Positions 35,001-41,023 of a stretch of DNA of 41,401 nucleotides are shown in pieces (the first letter of the stretch is position 1; each line of letters starts with the position of its first letter). The notes below the pieces were generated by a model that was not told the origin of the DNA, searched no databases, and saw only the letters and a program-made list of their open reading frames with translations. A program made the position numbers and the translations under genes. The DNA is from Flavobacteriales bacterium (GTDB lineage Bacteria; Bacteroidota; Bacteroidia; NS11-12g; UBA955): the NCBI GenBank assembly GCA_947463435.1, contig CANHTS010000003.1, positions 1 through 41,401 on the forward strand, in the 5' to 3' direction.

Positions 35001-36337
35001 TGACCCCACGTCCAGTTTACGGTCTGAGTCAGTTTACATGGATCGGTGAAAGTTGCCATGTACTGCCAGCCGATTCCATAATAGGATATATTACAGATAT
35101 CAGGGGTACAGGTATACATGTTCCAGTCGATATAGATTGTATCGCCTGGTGCCATTGTTCCAATTCGCAGACGGATTAATCCAACAGCCTGAGGCCCGAG
35201 ACAGGTATAAACAGCACTGCTGCTGTTGGTGAAGATGATGGAATCGACCTGTGCTTTGAAACGGGCGCCTTTCCAGCCACGGCGCAACCAGATGCTGGCT
35301 GTATCCAGCCGCGACATCATGTTGTTGCTAAACCCGAAATTGGCGCTCTGAGCAAGTGTAATGCGCACGTTTTCCGCCTTCATTTCTCCGCGGTTGAAGA
35401 AACGTAAACGCTGTGCTGAAGCAGTTGCGGAATTATAACAGGTGCTCACGCTTCCCTGAACGATACCGGTCAAAATCGGTGCGCGGGTATCTTTGATCAC
35501 AGTTGCATTTGAGCGAATCGTTTGGCAGTTTTTTCCATCGCAACCCCAGGTAAGCTCAATACTTGTGGCAAAGGCGTTGCAGCCAATGATTTCAATGCTG
35601 TCCGTTATGGTGACAGATTCGTTTTGATCCAGCACCGAATCGCGGTCGCCGATGGTTTGAAAGAACGATTTTCCAAGTACGTTGATCACGGTGTCGCGAC
35701 CGAAGTAAGTAGCGCTGCGGTTTACACCATACGTCCGTATATCCTTTCCGTTTACACGCCTGAGCGTAATCGATGTCAGCGGACCTTTTCCATAATTGGT
35801 AATGGTAAAAGTGCGCACAAAACGGTCGCCAACGTTACCTGTGAAAGATTGATTGCTGATAGAAGCGAAGCCCGGTGCCGGCACGTTGGCAGGAAACGGA
35901 TTGGAAGTTGCCTGGTCAAAACTTCCCACATAAGCTGCCCTGCATGTGATGCTGGGTGTTCCGCTTGCGTTCAGGAAACCCAGAAAATCGCAATTGGACC
36001 TGATGCCGTACCGGAATGTAAAACGACCGGCCAGACTGAGATTGGGCCCATTGAATACCGGTTTGTTCAGATCGCTGATATTGTTTTCGCTGACGCCGGT
36101 GCCGGCGACAGATCCCGGCACATACATAACGCCGGGTGGCAGGGTAAGTGTAACAGTAATGCTGCTTACCGCGCCGGGGCTGATATTGATGACGGTTGCC
36201 CGGGCGGTATCGCTTCCTGCGCAAATATTCAGGTTGCGAGGTGTACTCAGGGTAAAAGTTAACCTGTTCCCCTGCGCGGATAGGTTCGCTGCAAGAAACG
36301 AAAGGAACAATAACAAAATCCCCCGGAATACTGACAT
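29039..36337 (-). CDS. Giant surface protein with PKD repeats and T9SS type B sorting domain
   Basis: A 2432-residue secreted protein. Signal peptide MSVFRGILLLFLSFLAANLSA. Residues about 25-1500 are beta-sandwich modules of DUF11-like character; the pattern of TLPPGVMYVPGSV near residue 70 returns as TLPLGMEVVSGTV near 1190, so the region was built by duplication. From about 1520 to 2340 there are about ten Ig/PKD-like modules; six keep the PKD pattern (for example WNFGDGRTSS and a Y-x-Y plus GC-x-D end), the others are degenerate. The last 89 residues (VPNAFTPGRDGKNDLF to the end, HLFR) are the T9SS type B domain, so it is exported by T9SS and probably attached to the cell surface. Start: ATG 36337, eight bases after a perfect promoter element; an upstream GTG at 36343 is less likely. 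Role in adhesion or gliding is inferred. Confidence 0.9.
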   Translation of the reverse strand: MSVFRGILLLFLSFLAANLSAQGNRLTFTLSTPRNLNICAGSDTARATVINISPGAVSSITVTLTLPPGVMYVPGSVAGTGVSENNISDLNKPVFNGPNLSLAGRFTFRYGIRSNCDFLGFLNASGTPSITCRAAYVGSFDQATSNPFPANVPAPGFASISNQSFTGNVGDRFVRTFTITNYGKGPLTSITLRRVNGKDIRTYGVNRSATYFGRDTVINVLGKSFFQTIGDRDSVLDQNESVTITDSIEIIGCNAFATSIELTWGCDGKNCQTIRSNATVIKDTRAPILTGIVQGSVSTCYNSATASAQRLRFFNRGEMKAENVRITLAQSANFGFSNNMMSRLDTASIWLRRGWKGARFKAQVDSIIFTNSSSAVYTCLGPQAVGLIRLRIGTMAPGDTIYIDWNMYTCTPDICNISYYGIGWQYMATFTDPCKLTQTVNWTWGQVPVWTGMSVTPLAPTDMVDTEKKLFRYTIGSTNFFAGTSRARYWAEIIVPPGLTHSLNASDFFFQNANLTGTWNSDSVRKYGDTIRAFFKGPVPFSLNNGDMMVYLTASCVGATGNSNRTVAATFRYNPDPLCNPSVWIRTFCNSVTLRLHCYDVCNGGMQFRNFKVERSTFGSPDNNNDGLPDATGSLDHSKIRKERALPGDTITSTFFGKVRRTSSITLWRFAYAESIVTNGSYLTVVDARLRVYKRGSLYSGTCNRVRHRKVTSGVNATFLFDFTLDSIAAGGCLPSSYLYTVNDSIELIVRYRVSGNPGVPSYGGVTARWDNRFYFGTVPAPNASQRFQCDTFSGEMFIGGWYFLNWVGNTYNINSCNPLWVNNYFYLSAGPCCSNYGGGNYFQYEYRNFGRLKAVRLYLPAGAKYIRSQIVQYRTAGSNQTVTEIADSLQPVAGSISPLVIDATNLYKDRGGKLSYSDDGFHGYFNALIQPGCELPAGTPITLKYDFIFERRNSLGRGFDTVPSSVAGHDDYLVFNRPNLSLQPVLPTLYASTDTAEWEVRYSNASTGFAAFNAWLSPVSAGGIRVVEIRDAVRDTLIRPVNGVYRAGNLPANGVRRFKVRAVYTSCTKDSLTLLGGWNCLEYPKDLTAYRCTPNQTKLFLEPQNTRLQLTLYDSASIAPLCAEVPYRILLENVQATSTYNTRVQLTLPLGMEVVSGTVRLQYPRNAAPVSLPAPSLVSGTTYEWNLDKLNSTLAKGFRGTTDTSKNKLFISFRARTNCDYSSGSFVRANAAAIIRCGDPVPSIPAISYPLDIKGVIRPYFTQVKQWADSIFPCEKPSNMRVRVVVLGPDTTSWNDKYQLLLPKGMVYDTSSLTAIRNGPTAVRRRDVNGATEVEWSLRGGIKPGDSMEFRFRFQTDGRFFSCGQADLYGQSVVKQEVVCVKDNSKCTINVITGKELSRPTLLKAQPQFLNMGISARQLSNDSEEIKLSYSIRNTGVRIAAGAPIVIRYHYDADASAGLSPGDPILGTDTLKSGLAANATANVLKTLRIRAGYSCAVIAVVDSAACACLFRQTRFPVPGLTNAGPDLQVCSGDSLRAGLFNSNRFRYSWEPAAAFDNDTLARPRVLLLNGSGKSETYDLILATNRGLCTTRDTVRLAVHAPPVVDAGPTDTLLCVGKPTALSAKASGGKGLYRFRWTPGTGLNDSLRANTIARPAATITYRIEVRDSNNCKAWDTARVQIKPYPRAAFGWSRVCEGKDPLITDSSTLSTGIIRERQWTLGSLDTLNGLKQTLRMNGGLSRSVRLVAISDANCTDTFRATVNVFPGPRAFFGNRAACYGKGADTLRFADSTTLLSGTLLKPRWDFGDGKTDSGKLVKHIYPAAGTYTVTLFAASINGCKDTFSGSATIHPRPVAALISNGVCISDSLRFSDNSNWNGAGKGRIGWKIAASDSFSSNSGAWRTRNAGMIPVYLFVESDRRCADSRTDSFRVYPSPVPAFSMQAVCEDSTTRFRDSSRIDFGTIRSRNWTFGDGNSSNLTHPTYRYNAGGRYTVRLYLESQYGCRDSLSKEAIVHHAARPNIVLSDHCLREDAVFSGSHTGNGTPTRRKWFFGSGDSSTLQNPVYRYKNPGLYNVKLSLENAEGCIYHTNRNIRIHALPQIGFGAVNACYDNRFEFRDTLRVTGGSIATQRWDFGDGKGSTNGSPAHAYPGAGTYRVALHASSNQGCRDSLIRFVTAFDKVVPAFVADTVCLGDFTSFNDLSVVPGGSVSRHSWNFGDGRTSSSANPQYTYRSDGIFNVRLDILTNYGCRYDTVRPVWVYPVPSAGFEIQPADGTTILDPVIRLLDRSAGATLYWYDMGDGSSLYQTSNVNHTYADSGWYRLRQWVQNDYGCRDSSEDRVQVRYIFTLHVPNAFTPGRDGKNDLFAPQGMGIQQYKMEIYSRWGELMYRTNNSEPWDGTFKGQPVTPGVYVVSLDITDFKGVRHWYNNTFHLFR

Positions 36338-36345
36338 GGTCACGC

Positions 36346-36353
36346 CAAATATA
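36346..36353 (-). promoter_or_regulatory. Promoter -7 element for the giant surface-protein gene
   Basis: TATATTTG on the minus strand, perfect TAnnTTTG, ends 8 nt before the ATG at 36337. It faces away from the der promoter 39 bp to its right. Confidence 0.58.
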
Positions 36354-36391
36354 AGGAATCCTTAAAATCCTGTGAACCCAAGGCATCTGAC

Positions 36392-36399
36392 TACCTTTG
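36392..36399 (+). promoter_or_regulatory. Promoter -7 element for der
   Basis: TACCTTTG then CAGC and the ATG at 36404: perfect TAnnTTTG with a 4-nt gap, implying a leaderless or nearly leaderless mRNA. Confidence 0.63.
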
Positions 36400-36403
36400 C
36401 AGC

Positions 36404-37771
36404 ATGAATCGCATTGTTGCAATCGTCGGAAGACCCAATGTTGGGAAGAGTACCCTTTTCAACCGTTTAACCGGAGAGCGCAAGGCAATCGTAGACGACG
36501 TGAGCGGCGTAACCCGCGATCGTCACTATGGCGAAAGCGACTGGAACGGCACGCGATTCATGGTTGTAGACACTGGCGGCTTCGTACCTGAAAGCGAAGA
36601 TGTGTTTGAAAAAGCCATCCGCGACCAGGTGCATATCGCCATCGAAGAATCGGCTGTGCTGCTCTTTGTAGTTGATGTGACATCCGATATCCATCCGCTC
36701 GATGAAGAGTTTGCCGATGTGTTGCGCCGCGCAGGTAAGCCTGTCTTGCTGGTTGCCAACAAGGTGGATACAGCCAAGGTGAGTCCGCAAACAGCTCAAT
36801 TCTACAGTCTGGGTTTTGACGAGCTCTTTGAAATCTCTGCCATCAGCGGTTCAGGAACAGGAGAACTGCTCGACCGTTTGGTTGAGATCCTCGGTCCGGA
36901 CGCCCAAACACCGGTTAAAGAGCGCTTACCCGAGCCAATAGATGAGAATGATGAATCGGCTGATGCTGAGCCTGCGCTTCCCTGGATACCCAAAGTAGCC
37001 GTTGTAGGAAGGCCTAATGTTGGAAAATCGTCTTTCATTAACGCCCTTACCGGTCAGGACAGAAATATTGTAACTGAAATCGCCGGCACCACGCGCGACA
37101 GCATTCATACGCATTACAAAGCCTATGGTAAAGACCTGATTCTGGTCGATACTGCGGGAATCCGGAAAAAGAGCAAGGTGCAGGAGAACATTGAGTTTTA
37201 TTCGGTGATGCGTTCGCTGCGCGCGCTGGAAGAAGCCGATGTGGTTGTGTTGATAATCGATGCCACGCTCGGTCTTGAAGCGCAGGATCTCAATCTCTTC
37301 TGGCTGGCACACAGAAATGCCAAAGGTGTGGTGATTCTGGTGAATAAGTGGGACTTGGTTGAGAAGGAAACGAACACCATGAAGGCTTACACGGAAGACA
37401 TACGTAAGCGTCTGGAACCCTTCACCGATGTGCCGATTCTGTTCATTTCAGCCATGACCAAGCAGCGCATTTTCCAGGCGCTCGAAGAGGTGATGCACGT
37501 GCACGAAAATATGCAGCGCCGCATATCCACCCGCGAGTTGAATAATTTCCTCCTGCCGATTATCGAAAATCAACCACCGCCAAGCCGCAAGGGTAAGTTT
37601 GTAAAAATCAAGTATGTAACCCAGTTGCGTTCGCGGCGCATCGCATTTGCCTTGTTCTGCAATCTTCCCCAGTACGTGGCAGACTCGTATTCCCGCTTTC
37701 TTGAAAATAAGCTTCGGGAAAGCTATGATTTTAAAGGTGTTCCGATTAGCCTGTTTTACCGCCAGAAATAA
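36404..37771 (+). CDS. der: Ribosome biogenesis GTPase Der (EngA)
   Basis: A 455-residue double GTPase needed for 50S ribosomal subunit maturation. Two G1 motifs of identical form, GRPNVGKS at 9-16 and 202-209, are followed by VVDTGG and LVDTAG (G3) and ANKVD and NKWD (G4). The C-terminal KH-like domain follows (about 360-455), ending with LFYRQK; FCNLPQYVADSYSRFLENKLRES is partly its core (about 425-447). All key residues are present and the length is typical. It starts four bases after its promoter element. The 3' end overlaps the convergent GNAT gene by 16 bases. Confidence 0.97.
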   Translation: MNRIVAIVGRPNVGKSTLFNRLTGERKAIVDDVSGVTRDRHYGESDWNGTRFMVVDTGGFVPESEDVFEKAIRDQVHIAIEESAVLLFVVDVTSDIHPLDEEFADVLRRAGKPVLLVANKVDTAKVSPQTAQFYSLGFDELFEISAISGSGTGELLDRLVEILGPDAQTPVKERLPEPIDENDESADAEPALPWIPKVAVVGRPNVGKSSFINALTGQDRNIVTEIAGTTRDSIHTHYKAYGKDLILVDTAGIRKKSKVQENIEFYSVMRSLRALEEADVVVLIIDATLGLEAQDLNLFWLAHRNAKGVVILVNKWDLVEKETNTMKAYTEDIRKRLEPFTDVPILFISAMTKQRIFQALEEVMHVHENMQRRISTRELNNFLLPIIENQPPPSRKGKFVKIKYVTQLRSRRIAFALFCNLPQYVADSYSRFLENKLRESYDFKGVPISLFYRQK

Positions 37772-38289
37772 GGCCTCAGATTTTCCGGCATTTCCGGATG
37801 GGGGCCGAGTATTTTTTCCATCAACAGCACATCATGCCAGGCTCCAAGCTTGAACCCTGCCTTGTGTAAGGTTCCGGTTTCAATAAAGCCCATGCTGCTG
37901 TGCAGGGCAACACTTTCGCGATTGGGCAGGGTAATGACAGCGTAAACATTGATCATTCCTTGTTCCTGTAGTAAACCGAAGAGCATTTCGTACAATTTCC
38001 GGGCAAGCCCCTGTCGCTGAAAGTCGGGGTGGATATATACGGAGCTTTCACAGCACCATTGATAGGCGGCGCGCTCGCGGAATTTCCCTGCATAAGCATA
38101 GCCCGCAATTTTGTCGTCTGATTCTGCAACAAGCCAGGGATATTGTTGCATTACACTTTCAATTCGACCGGCAAATTCTTCCACGCCCGGCACCTGATAC
38201 TCAAATGTGATGGCGCTGGTTTTGACAATTGGCGCGTAAATCGCGCATATTCCCGCTGCGTCGGCGGGCTGTGCAAGGCGAATCTGCAT
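37756..38289 (-). CDS. GNAT N-acetyltransferase, phosphinothricin acetyltransferase-like
   Basis: A 177-residue acetyltransferase. The acetyl-CoA-binding pattern Q/R-x-x-G-x-A is Q91-R-Q-G94-L-A96, following SSVYIHPDFQ. The N-terminal IRLAQPADAAGICAIYAPIV and the C-terminal HSSMGFIETGTLHKAGFKLG are the typical start and end of the Pat/Bar/MnaT/YncA branch, which acetylates small amines such as methionine sulfoximine or phosphinothricin. The natural substrate here is unknown. It is coupled to the DUF2461 gene: the TGA of that gene ends two bases before this ATG. The 3' end overlaps der by 16 bases. Confidence 0.88.
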   Translation of the reverse strand: MQIRLAQPADAAGICAIYAPIVKTSAITFEYQVPGVEEFAGRIESVMQQYPWLVAESDDKIAGYAYAGKFRERAAYQWCCESSVYIHPDFQRQGLARKLYEMLFGLLQEQGMINVYAVITLPNRESVALHSSMGFIETGTLHKAGFKLGAWHDVLLMEKILGPHPEMPENLRPYFWR

Positions 38290-38290
38290 G

Positions 38291-38956
38291 TCAGGAGTTA
38301 ACGGCCAACGTTAGGAAATCGTTCACCGCTTTTCCGCTGCGGTAGACCTGCATCAGGTAGTCAACCGGATGGTTTTCAAGGATGGTTTCCGGTTCGAAAT
38401 TGTGGCCAAAATACCATTGTTTACGGGCGATGAGCGGATGGGCGGTTGCGAGCTCCTTTAGATCGCCGGCTACGCGTTTCTGTTCTTCACCCTGCAAAGT
38501 GCCGAAAGTTTTGCGGAAGGCCGGTGCTGATACCAGCGCTTCCAGTTTTTCGGGCCTTGCGGCTATGTATCGGCGAATGCGATCAGCCAATGCAGTATCC
38601 GGATTGTAAACGCCCATATACACGACGCATTGTTCGGCCCCCAGCTGGAAATAAAAGCCTGGGTTCATCATATCCTTCTTGCCTCCTGGAGCAAAGGCTG
38701 CTGCCATGTGCAATTTGTATGGTGACTTGTCTTTTGAAAAGCGGATGTCTTTGTTGATCCGGAATATCAGGTCGCCGGTTTTCATTTGGTCGTGCGGGGC
38801 ACCCAATGCTACTTGCATGGCGGCCACCAGTTGATGGAAGGGCGCTTTAACCTCGCGTTCGTAGGCGTCTCGGTGGGCATCAAACCAACCTTTACGGTTA
38901 TCGGATGCCAGGCCGATGAAAAATTCGAAGAAGGGGAGGCCGGGGAAATGTTGCAT
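38291..38956 (-). CDS. DUF2461 family protein
   Basis: A 221-residue protein of the DUF2461 family (TIGR02453-like), function unknown. Recognisable segments are FFEFFIGLASDNRKGWFDAH near the N terminus and FRINKDIRFSKDKSPYKLH in the first half, both family hallmarks, followed by a PGFYFQLG strand. It has no signal peptide or membrane segment. The start at 38956 is supported by the family start and by a perfect TAAATTTG element 21 bases upstream; a longer frame would read through the promoter. The GNAT gene follows immediately, so the two make a two-gene operon. Confidence 0.87.
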   Translation of the reverse strand: MQHFPGLPFFEFFIGLASDNRKGWFDAHRDAYEREVKAPFHQLVAAMQVALGAPHDQMKTGDLIFRINKDIRFSKDKSPYKLHMAAAFAPGGKKDMMNPGFYFQLGAEQCVVYMGVYNPDTALADRIRRYIAARPEKLEALVSAPAFRKTFGTLQGEEQKRVAGDLKELATAHPLIARKQWYFGHNFEPETILENHPVDYLMQVYRSGKAVNDFLTLAVNS

Positions 38957-38977
38957 GGAGGTCGGGCTTATGAACGT

Positions 38978-38985
38978 CAAATTTA
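38978..38985 (-). promoter_or_regulatory. Promoter -7 element for the DUF2461-GNAT operon
   Basis: TAAATTTG on the minus strand, perfect TAnnTTTG, ends 21 nt before the ATG at 38956. Confidence 0.55.
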
Positions 38986-39050
38986 CATTGCTTTGTTGCC
39001 GGGCATTGTAAGTCTCCGATTTGTGGTGTTTTTTTGTGGAAACCGCCAAC

Positions 39051-39782
39051 ATGAGACGTTATCTGTTCGTGTTTCTTAGCCTCTCATGTGCTACAGGCCT
39101 CAGAGCACAAAATGTTCCGGACACCCTGCGTTGGAAGGGCGAAGAACAAAGTATGTACAGTTCGATGGCAGGCTACATGAGCATCCGCGAACGAATGATG
39201 CTCACTGAAATCAACCGCATGCGATCCAATCCGGCGCTCTATGCCGAATTTGCTTCTGTATATCTCGCGCAGCTTGAAGCTGGTCTGCAAGCGCCGCCGA
39301 CGGATCTTACGCTGATTGTGAAGAAAGAAATGGCGCCGGGTTTCTATGTGGATGATACCTTGCGTGGGCGGCGGATTTTTGAAGATGATATCCGTTCTAC
39401 CCGCGAGTTGATTGCGCAGTTGCAAAGTATCCCACCCTTGCCTCCGTTGGTTCCGGACCCATGTTTATATCGCGCAGCCAGGGCGCATGGTTCATTTTTA
39501 CAATCGGCCGGAGATTTGAGTCATATCGGAACCGGAGGCAGCGATATCTGGCAACGCATCAACAGTGAAGCATGTTTTTCATTCAGTTCTTGTGCAGAGA
39601 ACCTGGTGGCTTATCGGGAAAGCATACGCCAGACGGTGCTCGATTTGCTGATCGATGCCTATGTACCCACGCGCATCCACAGGAAAATAATGCTAGACCC
39701 CGGTTTCAATAAAGCGGTTTGCGCGGAAGCCGGCAGAGTAGGCCGTTATCCTTCTGCCTGGGTAATGAACCTGGTGCACTGA
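39051..39782 (+). CDS. Secreted CAP-domain (SCP/PR-1-like) protein
   Basis: A 243-residue secreted protein. Signal peptide MRRYLFVFLSLSCATGLRAQ. The CAP fold is indicated by MLTEINRMRSNPALYA at about 50-65 (first helix), AARAHGSFLQSAGDLSHIG with H146 and H158, AENLVAY with E183, and HRKIMLDPGF with H210; these His/Glu residues line the CAP cavity. An acidic, less conserved insert lies at about 85-125. Bacterial CAP proteins are secreted and their activity is mostly unknown. The start is chosen for the signal peptide. A T-rich stretch with TTTTTTTG (39029-39036) might be a weak promoter. It ends one base before the convergent VWA gene. Confidence 0.83.
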   Translation: MRRYLFVFLSLSCATGLRAQNVPDTLRWKGEEQSMYSSMAGYMSIRERMMLTEINRMRSNPALYAEFASVYLAQLEAGLQAPPTDLTLIVKKEMAPGFYVDDTLRGRRIFEDDIRSTRELIAQLQSIPPLPPLVPDPCLYRAARAHGSFLQSAGDLSHIGTGGSDIWQRINSEACFSFSSCAENLVAYRESIRQTVLDLLIDAYVPTRIHRKIMLDPGFNKAVCAEAGRVGRYPSAWVMNLVH

Positions 39783-39783
39783 G

Positions 39784-40878
39784 TCAGAGTTTTTTGCGGC
39801 GGTTGGTTTCAAAGTCCTCAAAAACCAATTCGCCCAATCCCTGAAGACCGGTGTAGAAAGCTCTGCCGCCGTTCACTTCGGTAAACTCATGGACAAACTG
39901 TTGCAGATATGGGTCGCGCGCAATCATGAAAGTAGTCACCGGAATTTTCAATCTTCGGCACTGTGCCGCCATTTGGAGTGTACGGTTGATGATTTTGCGG
40001 TCGAGCCCGAAACTGTTTTTGTAGTAATTGCCGTTTTCCTTGAGACAGGAAGGTTTCCCGTCGGTAATCATGAATATTTGGCGGTTGGGATTCTTTTTCC
40101 TGCGCAGCAGTTCCATCGCTAATTCGAGGCCTGCGACTGTATTGGTATGGAATGGGCCAACCTGCAGGTAAGGCAGATCTTTTACGCTGATGGGCCATGC
40201 ATCATTGCCGAATGCGATGATATCGAGCGTGTCTTTCGGGTATTTGATGCGGATGAGTTCGGCGAGCGCCATGGCTACCTTTTTAGCCGGTGTAATGCGG
40301 TCTTCGCCATATAGAATCATGCTATGGCTCACATCGATCATCAGCACGGTGCTGGTTTGCGATTTGTGTTCGCGTTCGCGCACCACCAGATCGCGTTCCT
40401 CCAGGCTTTCGAATTCTCTGCCGGCACGGATTTGGGCATTCCGCAGGCTGTCGGTCATGCTGATGTTGTCGAGCCCATCACCAAAACGGTATTCGCGTAA
40501 ATCGGCCGACATTTCGTCGCCCTGACCGGTGAAGGTGGTTTTGTGTTGTCCGGCTTTACCTTTCTTCAGTTTGCCGAAAATTTGTTCCAGCGCGTCGCGG
40601 CGAATTTGTTGTTCTGTTGATGGAGAGATGGCGATGCTCCCATCTTCATTGTCTTTCAGGTAACCTTTTTCGCGCAGCTCTTCGATGAAGTCACCAATAC
40701 CGTAGTTGCCGGGTGTCAGTTCATGGGCTTTGTCGAGTTCCGTGAGCCAGTCGAGCGCTTCTGCGACGTCGCCACTGGTATGGACCAATAGTTCGCGAAA
40801 GATGCGGAAAAGAGAATCGAAATTCGATTCTTCCTTGTTTTCAAAGTATCGACTGAAAATGAAACCGGGTCTGGCCAT
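39784..40878 (-). CDS. Cytosolic VWA-domain protein
   Basis: A 364-residue protein without signal peptide. The N-terminal 170 residues are charged and mostly helical. The VWA domain starts near 176 with TVLMIDVSHSM, MIDAS D182-x-S184-x-S186, continues with GPFHTNTVAGLELAMELL (third ligand Thr) and FMITDGKPSC (the MIDAS Asp). This type is commonly paired with a MoxR-type or magnesium-chelatase-like AAA+ ATPase. Here no such gene is next to it in the window; a repeat array lies upstream instead. The ATG at 40878 is chosen because MARPGFIFSRYF reads as a normal start; a longer frame from 40986 is possible. No TAnnTTTG element precedes it, which sets it apart from its neighbours. Confidence 0.83.
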   Translation of the reverse strand: MARPGFIFSRYFENKEESNFDSLFRIFRELLVHTSGDVAEALDWLTELDKAHELTPGNYGIGDFIEELREKGYLKDNEDGSIAISPSTEQQIRRDALEQIFGKLKKGKAGQHKTTFTGQGDEMSADLREYRFGDGLDNISMTDSLRNAQIRAGREFESLEERDLVVREREHKSQTSTVLMIDVSHSMILYGEDRITPAKKVAMALAELIRIKYPKDTLDIIAFGNDAWPISVKDLPYLQVGPFHTNTVAGLELAMELLRRKKNPNRQIFMITDGKPSCLKENGNYYKNSFGLDRKIINRTLQMAAQCRRLKIPVTTFMIARDPYLQQFVHEFTEVNGGRAFYTGLQGLGELVFEDFETNRRKKL

Positions 40879-40938
40879 GGATGCGTATAACGGAACATCG
40901 AAGTTCGGTAATAGGTTTGAATGGATTGGCAGTGTAGG

Positions 40939-40994
40939 GTGCTTCGAGGAAAGAAAGAGGGTGAAGCACTCGTGCTTTGACAGCAATGAAGCAC
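40939..40994. repeat. Four alternating inverted 7-mers (GAAGCAC/GTGCTTY) upstream of the VWA gene
   Basis: GTGCTTC at 40939-40945, GAAGCAC at 40963-40969, GTGCTTT at 40972-40978 and GAAGCAC at 40988-40994. The middle two form a stem AAGCAC-TC-GTGCTT (40964-40977). They lie 61-116 bp before the VWA start and could be a regulator-binding site or a structured leader. Confidence 0.45.
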
Positions 40995-41012
40995 AGGTTG
41001 AACGGTGTTAAC

Positions 41013-41023
41013 ACCAGAGCATA
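41013..41023. repeat. Left arm of an 11-bp inverted repeat bracketing the 79-bp array
   Basis: ACCAGAGCATA here is the exact reverse complement of TATGCTCTGGT at 41377-41387. The pair spans 375 bp and encloses the tandem array almost exactly. Confidence 0.5.

Noticed and set aside
35522-36262. Plus-strand 246-residue gene opposite the giant surface protein
   Set aside because: Low-information sequence antisense to beta-rich modules, with no signal peptide, motif or promoter.
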